A stretch of DNA of 64,000 nucleotides, from positions 37,323 to 101,322 of the forward strand of contig CAUVBP010000002.1 in assembly GCA_963550135.1 (NCBI GenBank), given 5' to 3'. The notes below the pieces were generated by a model. It was not told the DNA's origin. It saw nothing but the letters and a program-made list of their open reading frames with translations, and did not search any database. Made by a program: the position numbers and the translations under genes. Source of the DNA: Saccharimonas sp963550135. GTDB taxonomy: Bacteria; Patescibacteriota; Saccharimonadia; Saccharimonadales; Saccharimonadaceae. Below are positions 1 to 8,366 of this stretch, piece after piece (position 1 is the first letter of the stretch; every line of letters begins with the position of its first letter).

Positions 1-1057
1 TTTGATCTTCTCGTACGATAACAGAACCGTCAGGCTGTCGGGAGGGATATTTTTCGTGGCAGTATTGTATACCTTGACTTGCATGTTCGAACCCATCTTT
101 ACAGGCTGCGTACAATTCTGGATTATCTTTATATTCATCATCACATGATCCGTACGGGGTGCCGGGGACTGTTATAGCCGGGTTTGATTTCGATGATTCT
201 TTGTACAATTTATAATCCTTAAGCCACCTAGACATGTATTCAGCTGCAATAGTTTTACACGACCATGCCATAGGCTTTAAAACTCCATTTTCTGTAGGAT
301 TAAAAGGAGACACTTTTTTATCTGGATTATTGAGTCTATATACATGGTTTTCGGTAGTGCCTAGTTGTGTTGTGCTATTGTATATAAAGACAGGAACCGT
401 AGCATCTGTACTTGAATTTATGTCGGTAGGCTGGATGTCTGTACCAACGATTCCCATGTCTGTGAATCCGCCGCACATGATCTTGCTGCTAAGTGCTTGA
501 TACCCTAAATAGTAGGCGTATTCATTCAGCGGGGCGACTGCTGCTATGGCGTTTGCTATGTTGTGTTCTTTGATACCTACATAGTCGCCACTTGTTAGTT
601 CTCCGCTGCAGGCTTTTTCTTTTCCATTAATATAATCTTCTCCCATGCCACAGAAAATACTAAAAAGAGTGGCGCCTTGCCAGCCTGCGTCGTGCAAAAG
701 GCTTATTATGGTCTCGTAATGATAACTTATACAATTCATGTCACCGTTGTCTTCGTCAATAAAGCCTGCAGCCACTTGTCCAGTAAAAAACTGTCGACCA
801 GGTAGCGACACTAGGTCACCTTTTTCTGGCGTGAGTTGAGATACGTAATAATCTCTAGAGTTTCCGATTTGTATCTCAAAACATGCGGCGAGTGTGTTTA
901 ATTTCAAACGTCTTTGGCCCTCATTTTCTATCGACTGCCTAGTATAGATAGGGTCGCCTTTTTTTGCCGTAGTAGATCGAGACAGAATTGTTACCACTGA
1001 TGTCAATGATATAATAGCGGCTAGAGATATTAAGATTATTTTTTTTATTACTCTCAT
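1..1057 (-). CDS. Exported protein of unknown function, C-terminus beyond window edge
   Basis: An open frame on the minus strand starts at an ATG at 1057-1055 and stays open for 352 codons to the window edge, so the end is missing. The N-terminus is basic and then hydrophobic (MRVIKKIILISLAAIISLTS), which is a signal peptide or membrane anchor, so the rest should lie outside the membrane. Cysteines are frequent, as expected for disulphides in an exported protein. I do not recognise a family. It lies downstream of two lipoprotein genes on the same strand but is separated from them by a terminator-like hairpin. No strong Shine-Dalgarno site is visible before the ATG. Coding is likely because of the long open frame and the signal sequence; the function is unknown. 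Confidence 0.75.
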   Translation of the reverse strand, partial: MRVIKKIILISLAAIISLTSVVTILSRSTTAKKGDPIYTRQSIENEGQRRLKLNTLAACFEIQIGNSRDYYVSQLTPEKGDLVSLPGRQFFTGQVAAGFIDEDNGDMNCISYHYETIISLLHDAGWQGATLFSIFCGMGEDYINGKEKACSGELTSGDYVGIKEHNIANAIAAVAPLNEYAYYLGYQALSSKIMCGGFTDMGIVGTDIQPTDINSSTDATVPVFIYNSTTQLGTTENHVYRLNNPDKKVSPFNPTENGVLKPMAWSCKTIAAEYMSRWLKDYKLYKESSKSNPAITVPGTPYGSCDDEYKDNPELYAACKDGFEHASQGIQYCHEKYPSRQPDGSVIVREDQ

Positions 1058-1082
1058 GGTTACTATATAGTTTATCAATATA

Positions 1083-1117
1083 CAATATAAAATACCAGCC
1101 ATTTTGACTGGTATTTT
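1083..1117 (-). terminator. Terminator after the lipoprotein gene
   Basis: A perfect 10-bp stem, AAAATACCAG (1089-1098) with CTGGTATTTT (1108-1117), encloses a 9-nt loop. Read on minus it is followed by an AT-rich tract. It follows the stop codon of the lipoprotein gene at 1146 and precedes the next minus-strand gene. Confidence 0.7.
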
Positions 1118-1145
1118 GCGCTTGTACTTTTATGCAAATATTAGA

Positions 1146-1967
1146 CTACACTCTATTAAAGTATGCTTTTTGTATACGCATAGGCGTATAATAATCATCT
1201 CTGCGTGGTTGTTCAAAGACTAATGTGATTTTATTTTCTTCTGTTTCTGGCTCTAGTGCCCGATAGTATTCTTCGCATTTGCTTGGACTCAAATTACTCT
1301 CTGTAGACATCTTGAAAGTTACTATTCGGTTTGAGTTTGAATCTACGCCATATTCTGTATTGCCATCCACGAGTTTGAATGTTCTGTAGAATTGGTCTCC
1401 TGTTGTCAACTTCCCAACGGAGCCGCACTCCTGGCTTAAAAATAGTCCAGTATCTTTAATGCCTCGGTTGTTTATCCATGCTAGGAACCTCTTTATTTCT
1501 ACCACGTTAGGGTCAACTATTGCTGTGTTAGCGAATTCTAATGCGACATGTTCTTGGAGATCTTCAGCGAACTTTTCTATTGAATCTTTTTCCAGGCTAG
1601 CTCGCTTCAATTGTTCGGCGATTTCTTTGTCAACATGTAGCATAGGGTTTGCAAGAAAGTTCAACATGTTAGTAGCAGAAGCAGCCAATTTGTCGCCAAT
1701 CTTTTCTTCGCTATGTCCTCCGTTGACGGCATTTTGTAGCTCTGTTTGCCAATTCGGAAATTTAAATGCCTCTCTCATTTCTCTATCTGATAAGAGCTCT
1801 GAAGCACTTGGTATTCTTATCTTTGTTGGTATTTCTGGTGTTTGTATGTTGCTGGGACTAGTTTGCTTTGTAAAATTTCCAGTGCAAGCTGTTGTTGCTA
1901 GCGTTCCGATACCAGCAAGACCCAACAACAGCATATCACGACGACTAACATTTTCGGGGGTTATCAT
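1146..1967 (-). CDS. Putative Tat-type lipoprotein, paralogue of the next gene
   Basis: 273 residues. The N-terminus has a twin-arginine-like motif (SRRDMLLLG, residues 8-16), a hydrophobic core and a lipobox-like end (TTAC, Cys at about 28), so a membrane-anchored lipoprotein exported folded is likely. A Thr/Pro-rich linker follows, then a helical domain of about 130 residues with many charged positions. The body aligns by eye with the neighbouring 303-residue protein, in the segments around LLSDREMREAF and around NPMLHVDKEIAEQL, so the two are tandem paralogues. The family is not recognised. The gene follows its paralogue by 48 bp and probably shares its promoter; the site AAAGGTC lies before the ATG. 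A ligand-binding or surface role is possible but not shown. Confidence 0.8.
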   Translation of the reverse strand: MITPENVSRRDMLLLGLAGIGTLATTACTGNFTKQTSPSNIQTPEIPTKIRIPSASELLSDREMREAFKFPNWQTELQNAVNGGHSEEKIGDKLAASATNMLNFLANPMLHVDKEIAEQLKRASLEKDSIEKFAEDLQEHVALEFANTAIVDPNVVEIKRFLAWINNRGIKDTGLFLSQECGSVGKLTTGDQFYRTFKLVDGNTEYGVDSNSNRIVTFKMSTESNLSPSKCEEYYRALEPETEENKITLVFEQPRRDDYYTPMRIQKAYFNRV

Positions 1968-2015
1968 AAGATTTTTGACCTTTCTCTTGTATATAAACTT
2001 ACAACTTAGTTGTTA

Positions 2016-2927
2016 TTATGGTTCGTTGACTGATTTCTTGACCCTTATGCCTATTACCTGCATACGGCCTTCTTCTTCTGGCGCGAAGTCAAATACCAAA
2101 TGTCTACTTTCGCCAATTTTTCGCAAATCCTGGTTTACTTTTTGACAGACAGCCGAGCTAGATTGTGGGTTTAGGCTGTTTTGTATATCAATGGTAAATT
2201 CAATTCTTCTTTTATGCGGTTGGGTTACAAAATAGGTGTAATACAGTACCTCTTCTCCGTTAGAATTTACATGACGTTTAACGGTCAACGGACCTCCATT
2301 TGTGGGTGATTCAGACTGGCGGCATTGGGTCAGGGCTACTAAGGTGTTCTCTTCTCCTATCTCAGCAAGCTGTCCCATAGACTCTGGTATAGATTCTTGG
2401 GTAGGGTCGACTGTTGTGAGTTCGAAGAATAGTTCTGCGGCACGATTTTGGAGATCTTTGCAGAACTTTTTTAGTTTTTCGTTCTCAACATGTTGCCCTA
2501 GTTCTAACTCTGCAAGACGTTCATCATCGACTAAAGTTAGAGGGTTAATAATACCATTTACCATATCCTTAAGTTTTGTAGCTACGTTGTTGGCAGCGGC
2601 TTTTTGGTCTCCGGCATTTTCTTTCTCTTCTTTCCAACTTATTAATCTGAATAACTCTTCTGCTTTTTCGGGCGAAATAAGCTGTTCAGGATCTGGTAGA
2701 GGTTTTTCTGGCGTTGTGGTGGTTTCTGTAGGCGTCGGCGTTGTTTCGGGGGCTAGTGTAGGTTTTGGTGCTGTGTCGCCAGGCTCTATCGGGCTAGTGC
2801 TTCGTTCTGTAGAGCCAGAGCCTCCAGCGCAGGCTCCTGCGGCCAATATTCCTAGACCGATTCCTGCAAACTTTAGTAGCTCGCCGCGGCTAACCTCTTT
2901 ATTGAGTAGATCTGGACTTTTTACCAT
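2016..2927 (-). CDS. Putative lipoprotein with Thr/Pro-rich stalk
   Basis: 303 residues. The start is supported by GGAGG about 12 nt upstream. The signal resembles a Tat signal with one arginine lost (SRGELLKF, residues 13-20), followed by a hydrophobic stretch and a lipobox (AAGAC, Cys about 33). Residues 35-75 are rich in Thr, Pro and Glu, a typical extended stalk. The remaining domain is helical and paralogous to the protein encoded at 1146-1967. The ribosome binding site sits in the loop of a small hairpin (AATCCC with GGGATT near 2934-2952), which could modulate translation; that is inference. The function is unknown. It is the first gene of a probable two-gene operon driven by the promoter at 3000-3028. 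Confidence 0.8.
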   Translation of the reverse strand: MVKSPDLLNKEVSRGELLKFAGIGLGILAAGACAGGSGSTERSTSPIEPGDTAPKPTLAPETTPTPTETTTTPEKPLPDPEQLISPEKAEELFRLISWKEEKENAGDQKAAANNVATKLKDMVNGIINPLTLVDDERLAELELGQHVENEKLKKFCKDLQNRAAELFFELTTVDPTQESIPESMGQLAEIGEENTLVALTQCRQSESPTNGGPLTVKRHVNSNGEEVLYYTYFVTQPHKRRIEFTIDIQNSLNPQSSSAVCQKVNQDLRKIGESRHLVFDFAPEEEGRMQVIGIRVKKSVNEP

Positions 2928-2999
2928 AAAACTTCAATCCCCTCCTTCGGGATTAGTGGCTTATGATGTCTATGCGAACCACCTCGCATTTGTGGTATT

Positions 3000-3028
3000 A
3001 TTATACATCTTTATGGGTAAATAATCAA
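3000..3028 (-). promoter_or_regulatory. Sigma-70-type promoter for the lipoprotein operon
   Basis: On minus: -35 TTGATT (3028-3023), 17-nt spacer, -10 TATAAT (3005-3000). It lies about 73 nt before the start codon at 2927, leaving a real leader with a Shine-Dalgarno site. Confidence 0.65.
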
Positions 3029-3057
3029 GCCGGCGGTGCTAAATTATTATCGAATCG

Positions 3058-6000
3058 CTAATCTTCGTCATCATCGTCATCGCCGTCGTACAAATCGCCA
3101 GCAAATTTTTTGAGTACGTCGACGGCTTGGTCGGTCAAAGTTTGGCGGACGGTTGGTGTGCTGAGTACCTGAACGGCCATCTTGCGGGCATTTCGGCGCC
3201 GCTTGTTGAACCGCTTGATCAGGCTCTGGCGGGCATCTGCTTCGCTGTTTGGCAGGCCTTTATCGCCGAGTTTCTTCTGCTCGGACCTGATGCTGTCTTC
3301 GATGAGCTTGTTGAACTGCGTCCTAGTCAGGTCGCTTGCCTCAACGTCGGCGAACATCACAGCTAGGGCGTTAGCATTAGCATTAGCGATAGTGCTGGTT
3401 TTGATGCGGCCCTCGAGAATCTGGCGGAAGGACTGGTATTGCAGGCTTTCGTCGCCGTAGAATTCGCCGTTGAGGACAGCCTTGAGCGATTTGTCGCTGA
3501 GGGCTGGCGCTGCTTGCATGAATTTAGTTTTGATAATAGCTTGCTCGACCGAGCGGCGGAAGTCGTAATTGTAGCCAGTAGATATTACATTGCCATGTTC
3601 GTCGACTACTCTGCCGGTTTGCTTAACGACATTCATCTTTTGCTCGTACGAGCCGACGTCGAACAGTTCAGCGATCGACATGTCGCGGACGTAGTCGTCG
3701 CGGGCGTCGAATGAATAGCTGCGGCCAGCAGCGTCGGTAACGCGCAGTTGAGTGATTGGTTGGCCAGCGGCGTCGGTGCCTAGCTTGCCAGTAGCCAGCG
3801 CTTCAATTTGTCCAGGGTCGAGTTTGAAGTGGTGGGCCAGTTCGGCTTGCTGTGCGATCTTTTCGCCGGCTTCTTTGCGCGATTTAGCCACGTATTCGGC
3901 CAGTACCGCTGATTGGTTGCCGATGCCAGCGGCGTATTCGCGGACTAGCTTGCCATCGACGCGGACGGTGTTGTCGAGCATCATGGTATTGACCTCGCTG
4001 GACAGCGCCTGCTCGGCGGCGCGTTTGGCAGCGGCGGTCAGGTTGGTTTCGATATTGGCGCGCTTGATGTCGCGGGCAACGTGCAGTACGTAGTCCTGTG
4101 TTGGAGCATTAGCGCCGCGCAGGTTGACAACATGTTCGCTTTGGTCGCCCTGGGCGATGATTTCGGCGTGCATTTTGCCAAGTTTTTCTTTAGCGCGGGC
4201 AGCATCGAATTCGCTCTTCTTGACGCTCAATTCTAGGGCTTTGTAGCCTGGGCTGGTTTGCGCCAAGGTATCCCAGCGGGCTTGCTGGTCGTTGCTGATA
4301 CGCTGTTTGTGCGCCTCGACGGTGCGCCGGGCGGTATCGACTTCTTGGCCAGCTCTGCTTTCGTTGAATTCATTTTGGACGCGGGCTTTGTCGATTTCGG
4401 CGAGTTGTTGGCGGTGTGTCAGATTTTGATGGCCGCGGTCGAAAGCGTTGTCAAGCTCGGATTTGTGGATACTGGCCCGGCGGCGGCGTGCTTCAAGCGC
4501 CTGGCCGTGCGGCGTGGCGTAGAAGGTATTGCCGATTTCTGACTTGCGGGCTTCGTTCTCGCCCTCGACTGTCTGGACAGAGCGCCGGCCGTAGCGGTCG
4601 TTATCCCACTCGGTAGCGTTATTGCTGGCGGCGGCTTCGTAAGCGGCGGTTAAGCCTTTGCGGCGCTGTGTGCGGCGATGTTGCCGCCGTACGGCCGAGT
4701 TGACAAAGTTAGCGCGGCTGCCGTGGGCTCTGTTGATGGCGCGGGCGGCCCTTTTTAGCTTCGGCGACCTTCTGAAGATACCTCTGTCGGTATTGATTAG
4801 GCTCTTGCCAGCGCGGTTTTTGGCGGCTTGGTAAGCAGCACGTTCCTGCGCCCAGTTGCGGGTGCGATCGATGATGCCGCGGTTTGGATTGTTAACAATA
4901 CCAGCGAGTTTGCCGAGCAAATTACCGCTAAGCTTGATGATAAGCGGTGTGATGGCGATCGGTGCAACCTGCACAGCTAAGCCGATGATAATTTGGGTAA
5001 TTGAGTCGCCGGCATTAGCGATGATAGCGTAGCCGGCTAGCTGCGCCGCACCGAAAATGAACGATATAAGCGGGAACATTAGCAGCATGGTGGCAAAAAG
5101 ATCTTTCCACTTATCGAAATATTTATTTGTGCTCGGCAATACGTAAGCCACGAAAGCTAGCGGCGCAACGATGATACACAGGGTGATTAGCGCTTGGCGC
5201 ATAGCCAGAACCACCATCGCCACAATGGCTGCGACGATAGCGCCGACTAACATCGTGGTTAGCAGTGTCAGCGACGGGCCGATACCGCCGTTAGCGACGA
5301 CCACCTTGCCGAGTACGCCGCCGCCAGCTAGCACTACCCCAGTGACGCCAGTCCATGATAGCTCGTCGCCGAGACGGCCGTGGCTAGACAAACCGTGTCG
5401 GACGTCGGTAAAGAACTGTTGTATTGACGAGCCGAGTACGTTAGAGGTATCGACTAAAGCGCCAGATATCCAATACGAAACGTTGACCAAAATGGCCCCA
5501 ATGATTAAGCGCGGCAGCATTGATTTGATGCCATAGTTGCTCAGGCCTTGATTGGTGATTTGCGCGTAAATAATCAGCAAAAACACCAGGACGAAACAGA
5601 CATTAGAAACGTCGCGGACTTTTTGCCAGATTTCGTAAATCGGGTTGTTTTTGGTGGTGTCGGTTTGCAGAGTGTGGACGATTAGGAAACTTTTGATGAT
5701 GTCGAGTACGCCGTCCATCCGGTCGGCGATAAGCTGCGTAGCCGGGCAGACGAACCAGCCGACGTTAACTTTACAGTTGTCGCCGTCGTCATCGCCGTCT
5801 GCTTCTGGTGTGTTGGCGATAGACACTTTGGTTGACGAGGATTGCGTCGATGGATCGTATATACCACTGCGCAAAAGATAGCTAACCGCCTGGCCTTCGG
5901 TGGCAGTTTTGGCGTCGCCTTCGGTCAAGATGAGGTGGATACCCTCGTTGTCCTCGTATTTGTAGCCGTCGTAGCCAGCGATCGGCAGACTTTTGGTTTT

Positions 6001-6219
6001 TTCGCCGCTAGCAAACGACGCTTTGTCGATTCTGGTATAGGTGTGTTTCTGGTAAATAACGGTATCGTTTTTGGTGTTGCGTTCGGCATCGGCAGCGGCG
6101 GCCGGTCGCGATAGTGCTAGAACACTAGCAAATAATGCTATCGTTACTGCCGAGAGCACTAAAAATCCTTGCCGCAAGGATATCCTACCCTGCAGGCATG
6201 TTCTTACCCAATCCCGCAT
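3058..6219 (-). CDS. Large VirB6/TrbL-like membrane protein with long charged helical tail
   Basis: 1053 residues from the ATG at 6219. The frame is open upstream to 6258, but the earlier ATG at 6231 overlaps the -10 box of a near-perfect promoter (6230-6258). Transcription therefore starts next to the ATG at 6219 (MRDWVRTCLQG) and the mRNA is probably leaderless. Seen: an N-terminal signal-like segment ending near SRPAAAADA; a short exported domain; then about six to seven membrane segments between residues 190 and 440, including a double helix rich in Val/Ala/Ile. About 600 hydrophilic helical residues follow, dense in Ala, Arg, Lys, Glu and Gln, ending DDDDDED. The membrane part resembles VirB6/TrbL polytopic proteins of type IV secretion systems. 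It is divergent from six VirB2-like pilin genes, which supports a shared secretion or pilus apparatus. The tail is much longer than usual for VirB6. Confidence 0.8.
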   Translation of the reverse strand: MRDWVRTCLQGRISLRQGFLVLSAVTIALFASVLALSRPAAAADAERNTKNDTVIYQKHTYTRIDKASFASGEKTKSLPIAGYDGYKYEDNEGIHLILTEGDAKTATEGQAVSYLLRSGIYDPSTQSSSTKVSIANTPEADGDDDGDNCKVNVGWFVCPATQLIADRMDGVLDIIKSFLIVHTLQTDTTKNNPIYEIWQKVRDVSNVCFVLVFLLIIYAQITNQGLSNYGIKSMLPRLIIGAILVNVSYWISGALVDTSNVLGSSIQQFFTDVRHGLSSHGRLGDELSWTGVTGVVLAGGGVLGKVVVANGGIGPSLTLLTTMLVGAIVAAIVAMVVLAMRQALITLCIIVAPLAFVAYVLPSTNKYFDKWKDLFATMLLMFPLISFIFGAAQLAGYAIIANAGDSITQIIIGLAVQVAPIAITPLIIKLSGNLLGKLAGIVNNPNRGIIDRTRNWAQERAAYQAAKNRAGKSLINTDRGIFRRSPKLKRAARAINRAHGSRANFVNSAVRRQHRRTQRRKGLTAAYEAAASNNATEWDNDRYGRRSVQTVEGENEARKSEIGNTFYATPHGQALEARRRRASIHKSELDNAFDRGHQNLTHRQQLAEIDKARVQNEFNESRAGQEVDTARRTVEAHKQRISNDQQARWDTLAQTSPGYKALELSVKKSEFDAARAKEKLGKMHAEIIAQGDQSEHVVNLRGANAPTQDYVLHVARDIKRANIETNLTAAAKRAAEQALSSEVNTMMLDNTVRVDGKLVREYAAGIGNQSAVLAEYVAKSRKEAGEKIAQQAELAHHFKLDPGQIEALATGKLGTDAAGQPITQLRVTDAAGRSYSFDARDDYVRDMSIAELFDVGSYEQKMNVVKQTGRVVDEHGNVISTGYNYDFRRSVEQAIIKTKFMQAAPALSDKSLKAVLNGEFYGDESLQYQSFRQILEGRIKTSTIANANANALAVMFADVEASDLTRTQFNKLIEDSIRSEQKKLGDKGLPNSEADARQSLIKRFNKRRRNARKMAVQVLSTPTVRQTLTDQAVDVLKKFAGDLYDGDDDDDED

Positions 6220-6229
6220 ACTACTATTC

Positions 6230-6258
6230 ATTATAGCACTTTTGCTACAAAAAGTCAA
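6230..6258 (-). promoter_or_regulatory. Near-consensus promoter of the VirB6-like gene
   Basis: On minus: TTGACT (6258-6253), 17-nt spacer ending TGC, TATAAT (6235-6230). The -10 ends 10 nt before the ATG at 6219, so the mRNA would be leaderless or nearly so. Confidence 0.8.
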
Positions 6259-6296
6259 TGAGCGCTATCAGGAATATTAATGTTTGTCAAAAATGT

Positions 6297-6325
6297 TTGC
6301 AAATATGGACTACCAGCGCTATACT
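6297..6325 (+). promoter_or_regulatory. Promoter of the pilin array
   Basis: TTGCAA (6297-6302), 17-nt spacer, TATACT (6320-6325), 23 nt before the first pilin ATG. It is divergent from the VirB6-like promoter, with about 38 bp between the two -35 boxes. Confidence 0.65.
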
Positions 6326-6348
6326 CTAATTAGGAAGCTATACGCGTT

Positions 6349-6723
6349 ATGAAACAGAAACTAACAACCTATCTAATTGCTTTGACTAGCGCTATTGGCG
6401 TGTTGTCGCTGTTTAGTTGGCCGGTTTATGCCGATGGGATAGAGTGCGCGGTGCTACCAAACGAGATTTGTTCCAAGGCCGAGGATAGCGAAGCTATATT
6501 TGCTTTGCTTAATTTTTTCCTGACGATACTGGTTGTTTTGGTCGGAATTGTGGCGATTGGCATGTTTATCTGGGCGGGCGTTCTCTATGCTAGCGGCGAT
6601 GCTAATAGCAACCGGGTTGCTCAAGCCAAAACGATTATGACCAATACGACTGTCGGTATTATAGCGTTTGGTTTAATGTATCTGGCACTGAATTGGCTAA
6701 TTCCAGGAGGGATTTTCAACTAA
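6349..6723 (+). CDS. VirB2/TrbC-like pilin, array member 1
   Basis: 124 residues: a signal peptide (1-28, ending VYADG), a short Cys-containing exported segment, and two hydrophobic helices (about 48-72 and 97-118). A small-residue and charged loop between them contains GVLYASGDANSN and VAQAKTIM. This is the layout of VirB2/TrbC pilins of type IV secretion systems, which are small, made in many copies, and keep two membrane helices before assembly. It is the first of six tandem paralogues transcribed away from the VirB6-like gene. The stop codon overlaps the next start (TAATG). It is among the most divergent members, since the usual TSQGD motif of the array reads ASGDAN here. Confidence 0.8.
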   Translation: MKQKLTTYLIALTSAIGVLSLFSWPVYADGIECAVLPNEICSKAEDSEAIFALLNFFLTILVVLVGIVAIGMFIWAGVLYASGDANSNRVAQAKTIMTNTTVGIIAFGLMYLALNWLIPGGIFN

Positions 6724-7166
6724 TGAAGCGCGTATTTTTGGCTTTAGCAGCGGTGATAACAGGTACAGTTTTCTTCTCTGCGACTGTCCCATCGGCAGCT
6801 TATGCGGCTGATGCGTCGTGCGATGCTTACGTCTTTGCTATGCCTGCTTGGTACAATGGCATGATGACTAAGGGGTCTAGCGGCGACTGCGAGTTTGAAG
6901 GCCTGAAATCGGCTAGCGAGCCCGACAAAATTGATTTTAGCCGCACTGGGTTCAAGATCGGCGCTAATGTTGTACGTTGTCTCTTGATAGCGTCTACGTA
7001 TGTAGCTATATTCTTCTTGATCAAGGGCGGTATTGCCTATATGTATAGTACTGGCTCGCCAGAAGGTGTCGCTGGCGCTAAAAAGACGGTACAGAACGCG
7101 CTGATAGGTTTCGTGATTGCTATGCTCGCCGTGCAAATCGTTAATGTTATAGGAGACATTATATGA
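6723..7166 (+). CDS. VirB2/TrbC-like pilin, array member 2
   Basis: 147 residues from the ATG at 6723, chosen because GGAGG lies at about 6707 inside the end of the previous gene and the signal peptide starts there (MKRVFLALAAVITG). After the signal (to about residue 28, AYAADA) comes a longer exported segment with two cysteines, then two membrane helices. The loop between them (GGIAYMYSTGSPEGVAGAKK) takes the place of the GGxRYxTSQGD loop seen in other members. The second helix ends VNVIGDII. The gene is translationally coupled to the previous one (TAATG) and overlaps the next by 4 bp (ATGA). A pilin-like role is inferred from layout and neighbours. Confidence 0.78.
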   Translation: MKRVFLALAAVITGTVFFSATVPSAAYAADASCDAYVFAMPAWYNGMMTKGSSGDCEFEGLKSASEPDKIDFSRTGFKIGANVVRCLLIASTYVAIFFLIKGGIAYMYSTGSPEGVAGAKKTVQNALIGFVIAMLAVQIVNVIGDII

Positions 7167-7459
7167 TCTGGCAAACGATTGTCCTTGCTGCGCGCAAGAT
7201 TGATGCAAACAGTATTCTTTATTTCCCGACCAAGACAGATAATGATGCTTTGCCAGGCGTAATCAGGTTGGCGTATTTCTGGGCAACGGTTATTGCAGTT
7301 ATTGTGCTGGTGATTGCCGGGTTTATCTATGCCACGTCGCAAGGCGACCCTAGCAAGGTGGCTCAGGCTAAAAATGCTATGTTATATACTGTTGTTGGTC
7401 TAGTGGTTGTTTACATGTCGGCAGCAATAATAATGTTCGTGAACGGAGCATTTTTCTAA
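7163..7459 (+). CDS. VirB2/TrbC-like pilin, array member 3, without clear signal peptide
   Basis: 98 residues. It has two membrane helices (about 33-56 and 71-95) around the loop IYATSQGDPSKVAQAKNAML, which matches the array signature. Unlike its neighbours it begins MIWQTIVLAARKIDAN and has no standard cleavable signal peptide, so it may be an accessory inner-membrane subunit rather than a secreted pilin. It overlaps the preceding gene (ATGA at 7163-7166) and is followed 2 bp later by the next start. The family assignment is good; the exact role is uncertain. Confidence 0.75.
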   Translation: MIWQTIVLAARKIDANSILYFPTKTDNDALPGVIRLAYFWATVIAVIVLVIAGFIYATSQGDPSKVAQAKNAMLYTVVGLVVVYMSAAIIMFVNGAFF

Positions 7460-7461
7460 TT

Positions 7462-7854
7462 ATGCGTAGAATAGCCGTGTTAGCAGTTGTAATTGCTGGA
7501 ATTGTGTCGCTGGTGGCGATGGTGGTAATGCCAACAGCGGTCCGGGCGGCTCAATTACATGGCGCCTGCGACAGCGGTACTTACGATAAAGAGGATTGCG
7601 ATCTCATCAAGCACAATGAAATTGATAACACGCATACGACGATTTCCACGCCGATTAGTTGGGCATTTTGGTTGTTGGCGGCAATATCAGTAATTATGAT
7701 TATTGTCGGCGGTATTCGTTATATTACCTCGCAGGGCAATCAGCAACAATTGCAATCAGCCAAGAATACTGTCTTGTATGCGGTTGTCGGGCTAGTGGTG
7801 GCGATAGCTGCTAGGGCAATTGTAATGCTGGTTGTTGATAGTTTTTATAGCTAG
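7462..7854 (+). CDS. VirB2/TrbC-like pilin, array member 4
   Basis: 130 residues with a long signal peptide (1-30, ending TAVRAAQ). The exported segment has two cysteines (HGACDSGTYDKEDCD). Two membrane helices flank the motif GGIRYITSQGNQQQLQSAKN. The motif is close to members 5 and 6, so these three are the most recent duplicates. The start follows the previous stop by 2 bp. No separate promoter is seen. It is likely a structural subunit of a type IV secretion-like pilus. Confidence 0.8.
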   Translation: MRRIAVLAVVIAGIVSLVAMVVMPTAVRAAQLHGACDSGTYDKEDCDLIKHNEIDNTHTTISTPISWAFWLLAAISVIMIIVGGIRYITSQGNQQQLQSAKNTVLYAVVGLVVAIAARAIVMLVVDSFYS

Positions 7855-7866
7855 AAAGGAGCAATT

Positions 7867-8247
7867 ATGAAAAAAAATATAATAATGACAGTGTTGGCGT
7901 TAGTACTGAGCGTATCAACGCTGTTTTTTGCTGGCACACCAGTCCAGGCTGCGTCGTGCGGTAGCGCCAAGCAATGCATAGATCAAGGTTTGTCAGCATC
8001 GGGGACTAGTTCTACTCCTAATAGTCTAAGCTCAGTATTAACGACAGTCACCAATATACTCTTGTTTCTGATGGGTGCCGTATCGGTGATTATGATTATC
8101 ATTGGCGGTTTTCGCTATGTCACCTCGCAGGGCGACCAGACTCAAATGCAATCGGCTAAAAATACTATTTTGTACGCTGTTATTGGCGTGGTAGTGTCGA
8201 TAGCTGCTTACGCGATTGTTAGTTTTGTTGTTACTCAGTTTGTCTGA
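7867..8247 (+). CDS. VirB2/TrbC-like pilin, array member 5
   Basis: 126 residues. A good Shine-Dalgarno site (AAAGGAG, about 7856) precedes the ATG. The signal peptide runs to about residue 28 (PVQAAS). The short Ser/Thr-rich mature N-terminus has two cysteines. Two membrane helices flank GGFRYVTSQGDQTQMQSAKN, followed by TILYAVIG. The core is nearly identical to array member 6, so the pair are recent paralogues. This could allow switching of subunits or of surface antigen; that is inference. Confidence 0.82.
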   Translation: MKKNIIMTVLALVLSVSTLFFAGTPVQAASCGSAKQCIDQGLSASGTSSTPNSLSSVLTTVTNILLFLMGAVSVIMIIIGGFRYVTSQGDQTQMQSAKNTILYAVIGVVVSIAAYAIVSFVVTQFV

Positions 8248-8317
8248 TGCGTTTTTATTACCTGTTGCTATCTAATAATGAAGCGTAAAAGCAATCCCAA
8301 TTATTTATCAAATGTTG

Positions 8318-8323
8318 TATAAT
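8318..8323 (+). promoter_or_regulatory. -10 box for pilin member 6
   Basis: TATAAT at 8318-8323 without a good -35 box, 43 nt before the ATG at 8367. It suggests the last pilin can be transcribed separately from the five upstream; the 119-bp gap is the only sizeable one in the array. Confidence 0.5.
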
Positions 8324-8366
8324 AACCCATATAGGACCAATAAATCATACAGAAAGGATCGAACGT

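Noticed and set aside
234..500. Plus-strand open frame of 88 codons
   Set aside because: Lies antisense inside the long minus-strand exported protein gene (1-1057), which has a signal peptide and coherent protein sequence.
1459..3024. Plus-strand frames at 1459-2145 and 2302-3024
   Set aside because: Antisense shadows of the two lipoprotein genes; Ser/Cys-rich translation typical of reverse frames, no ribosome binding sites.
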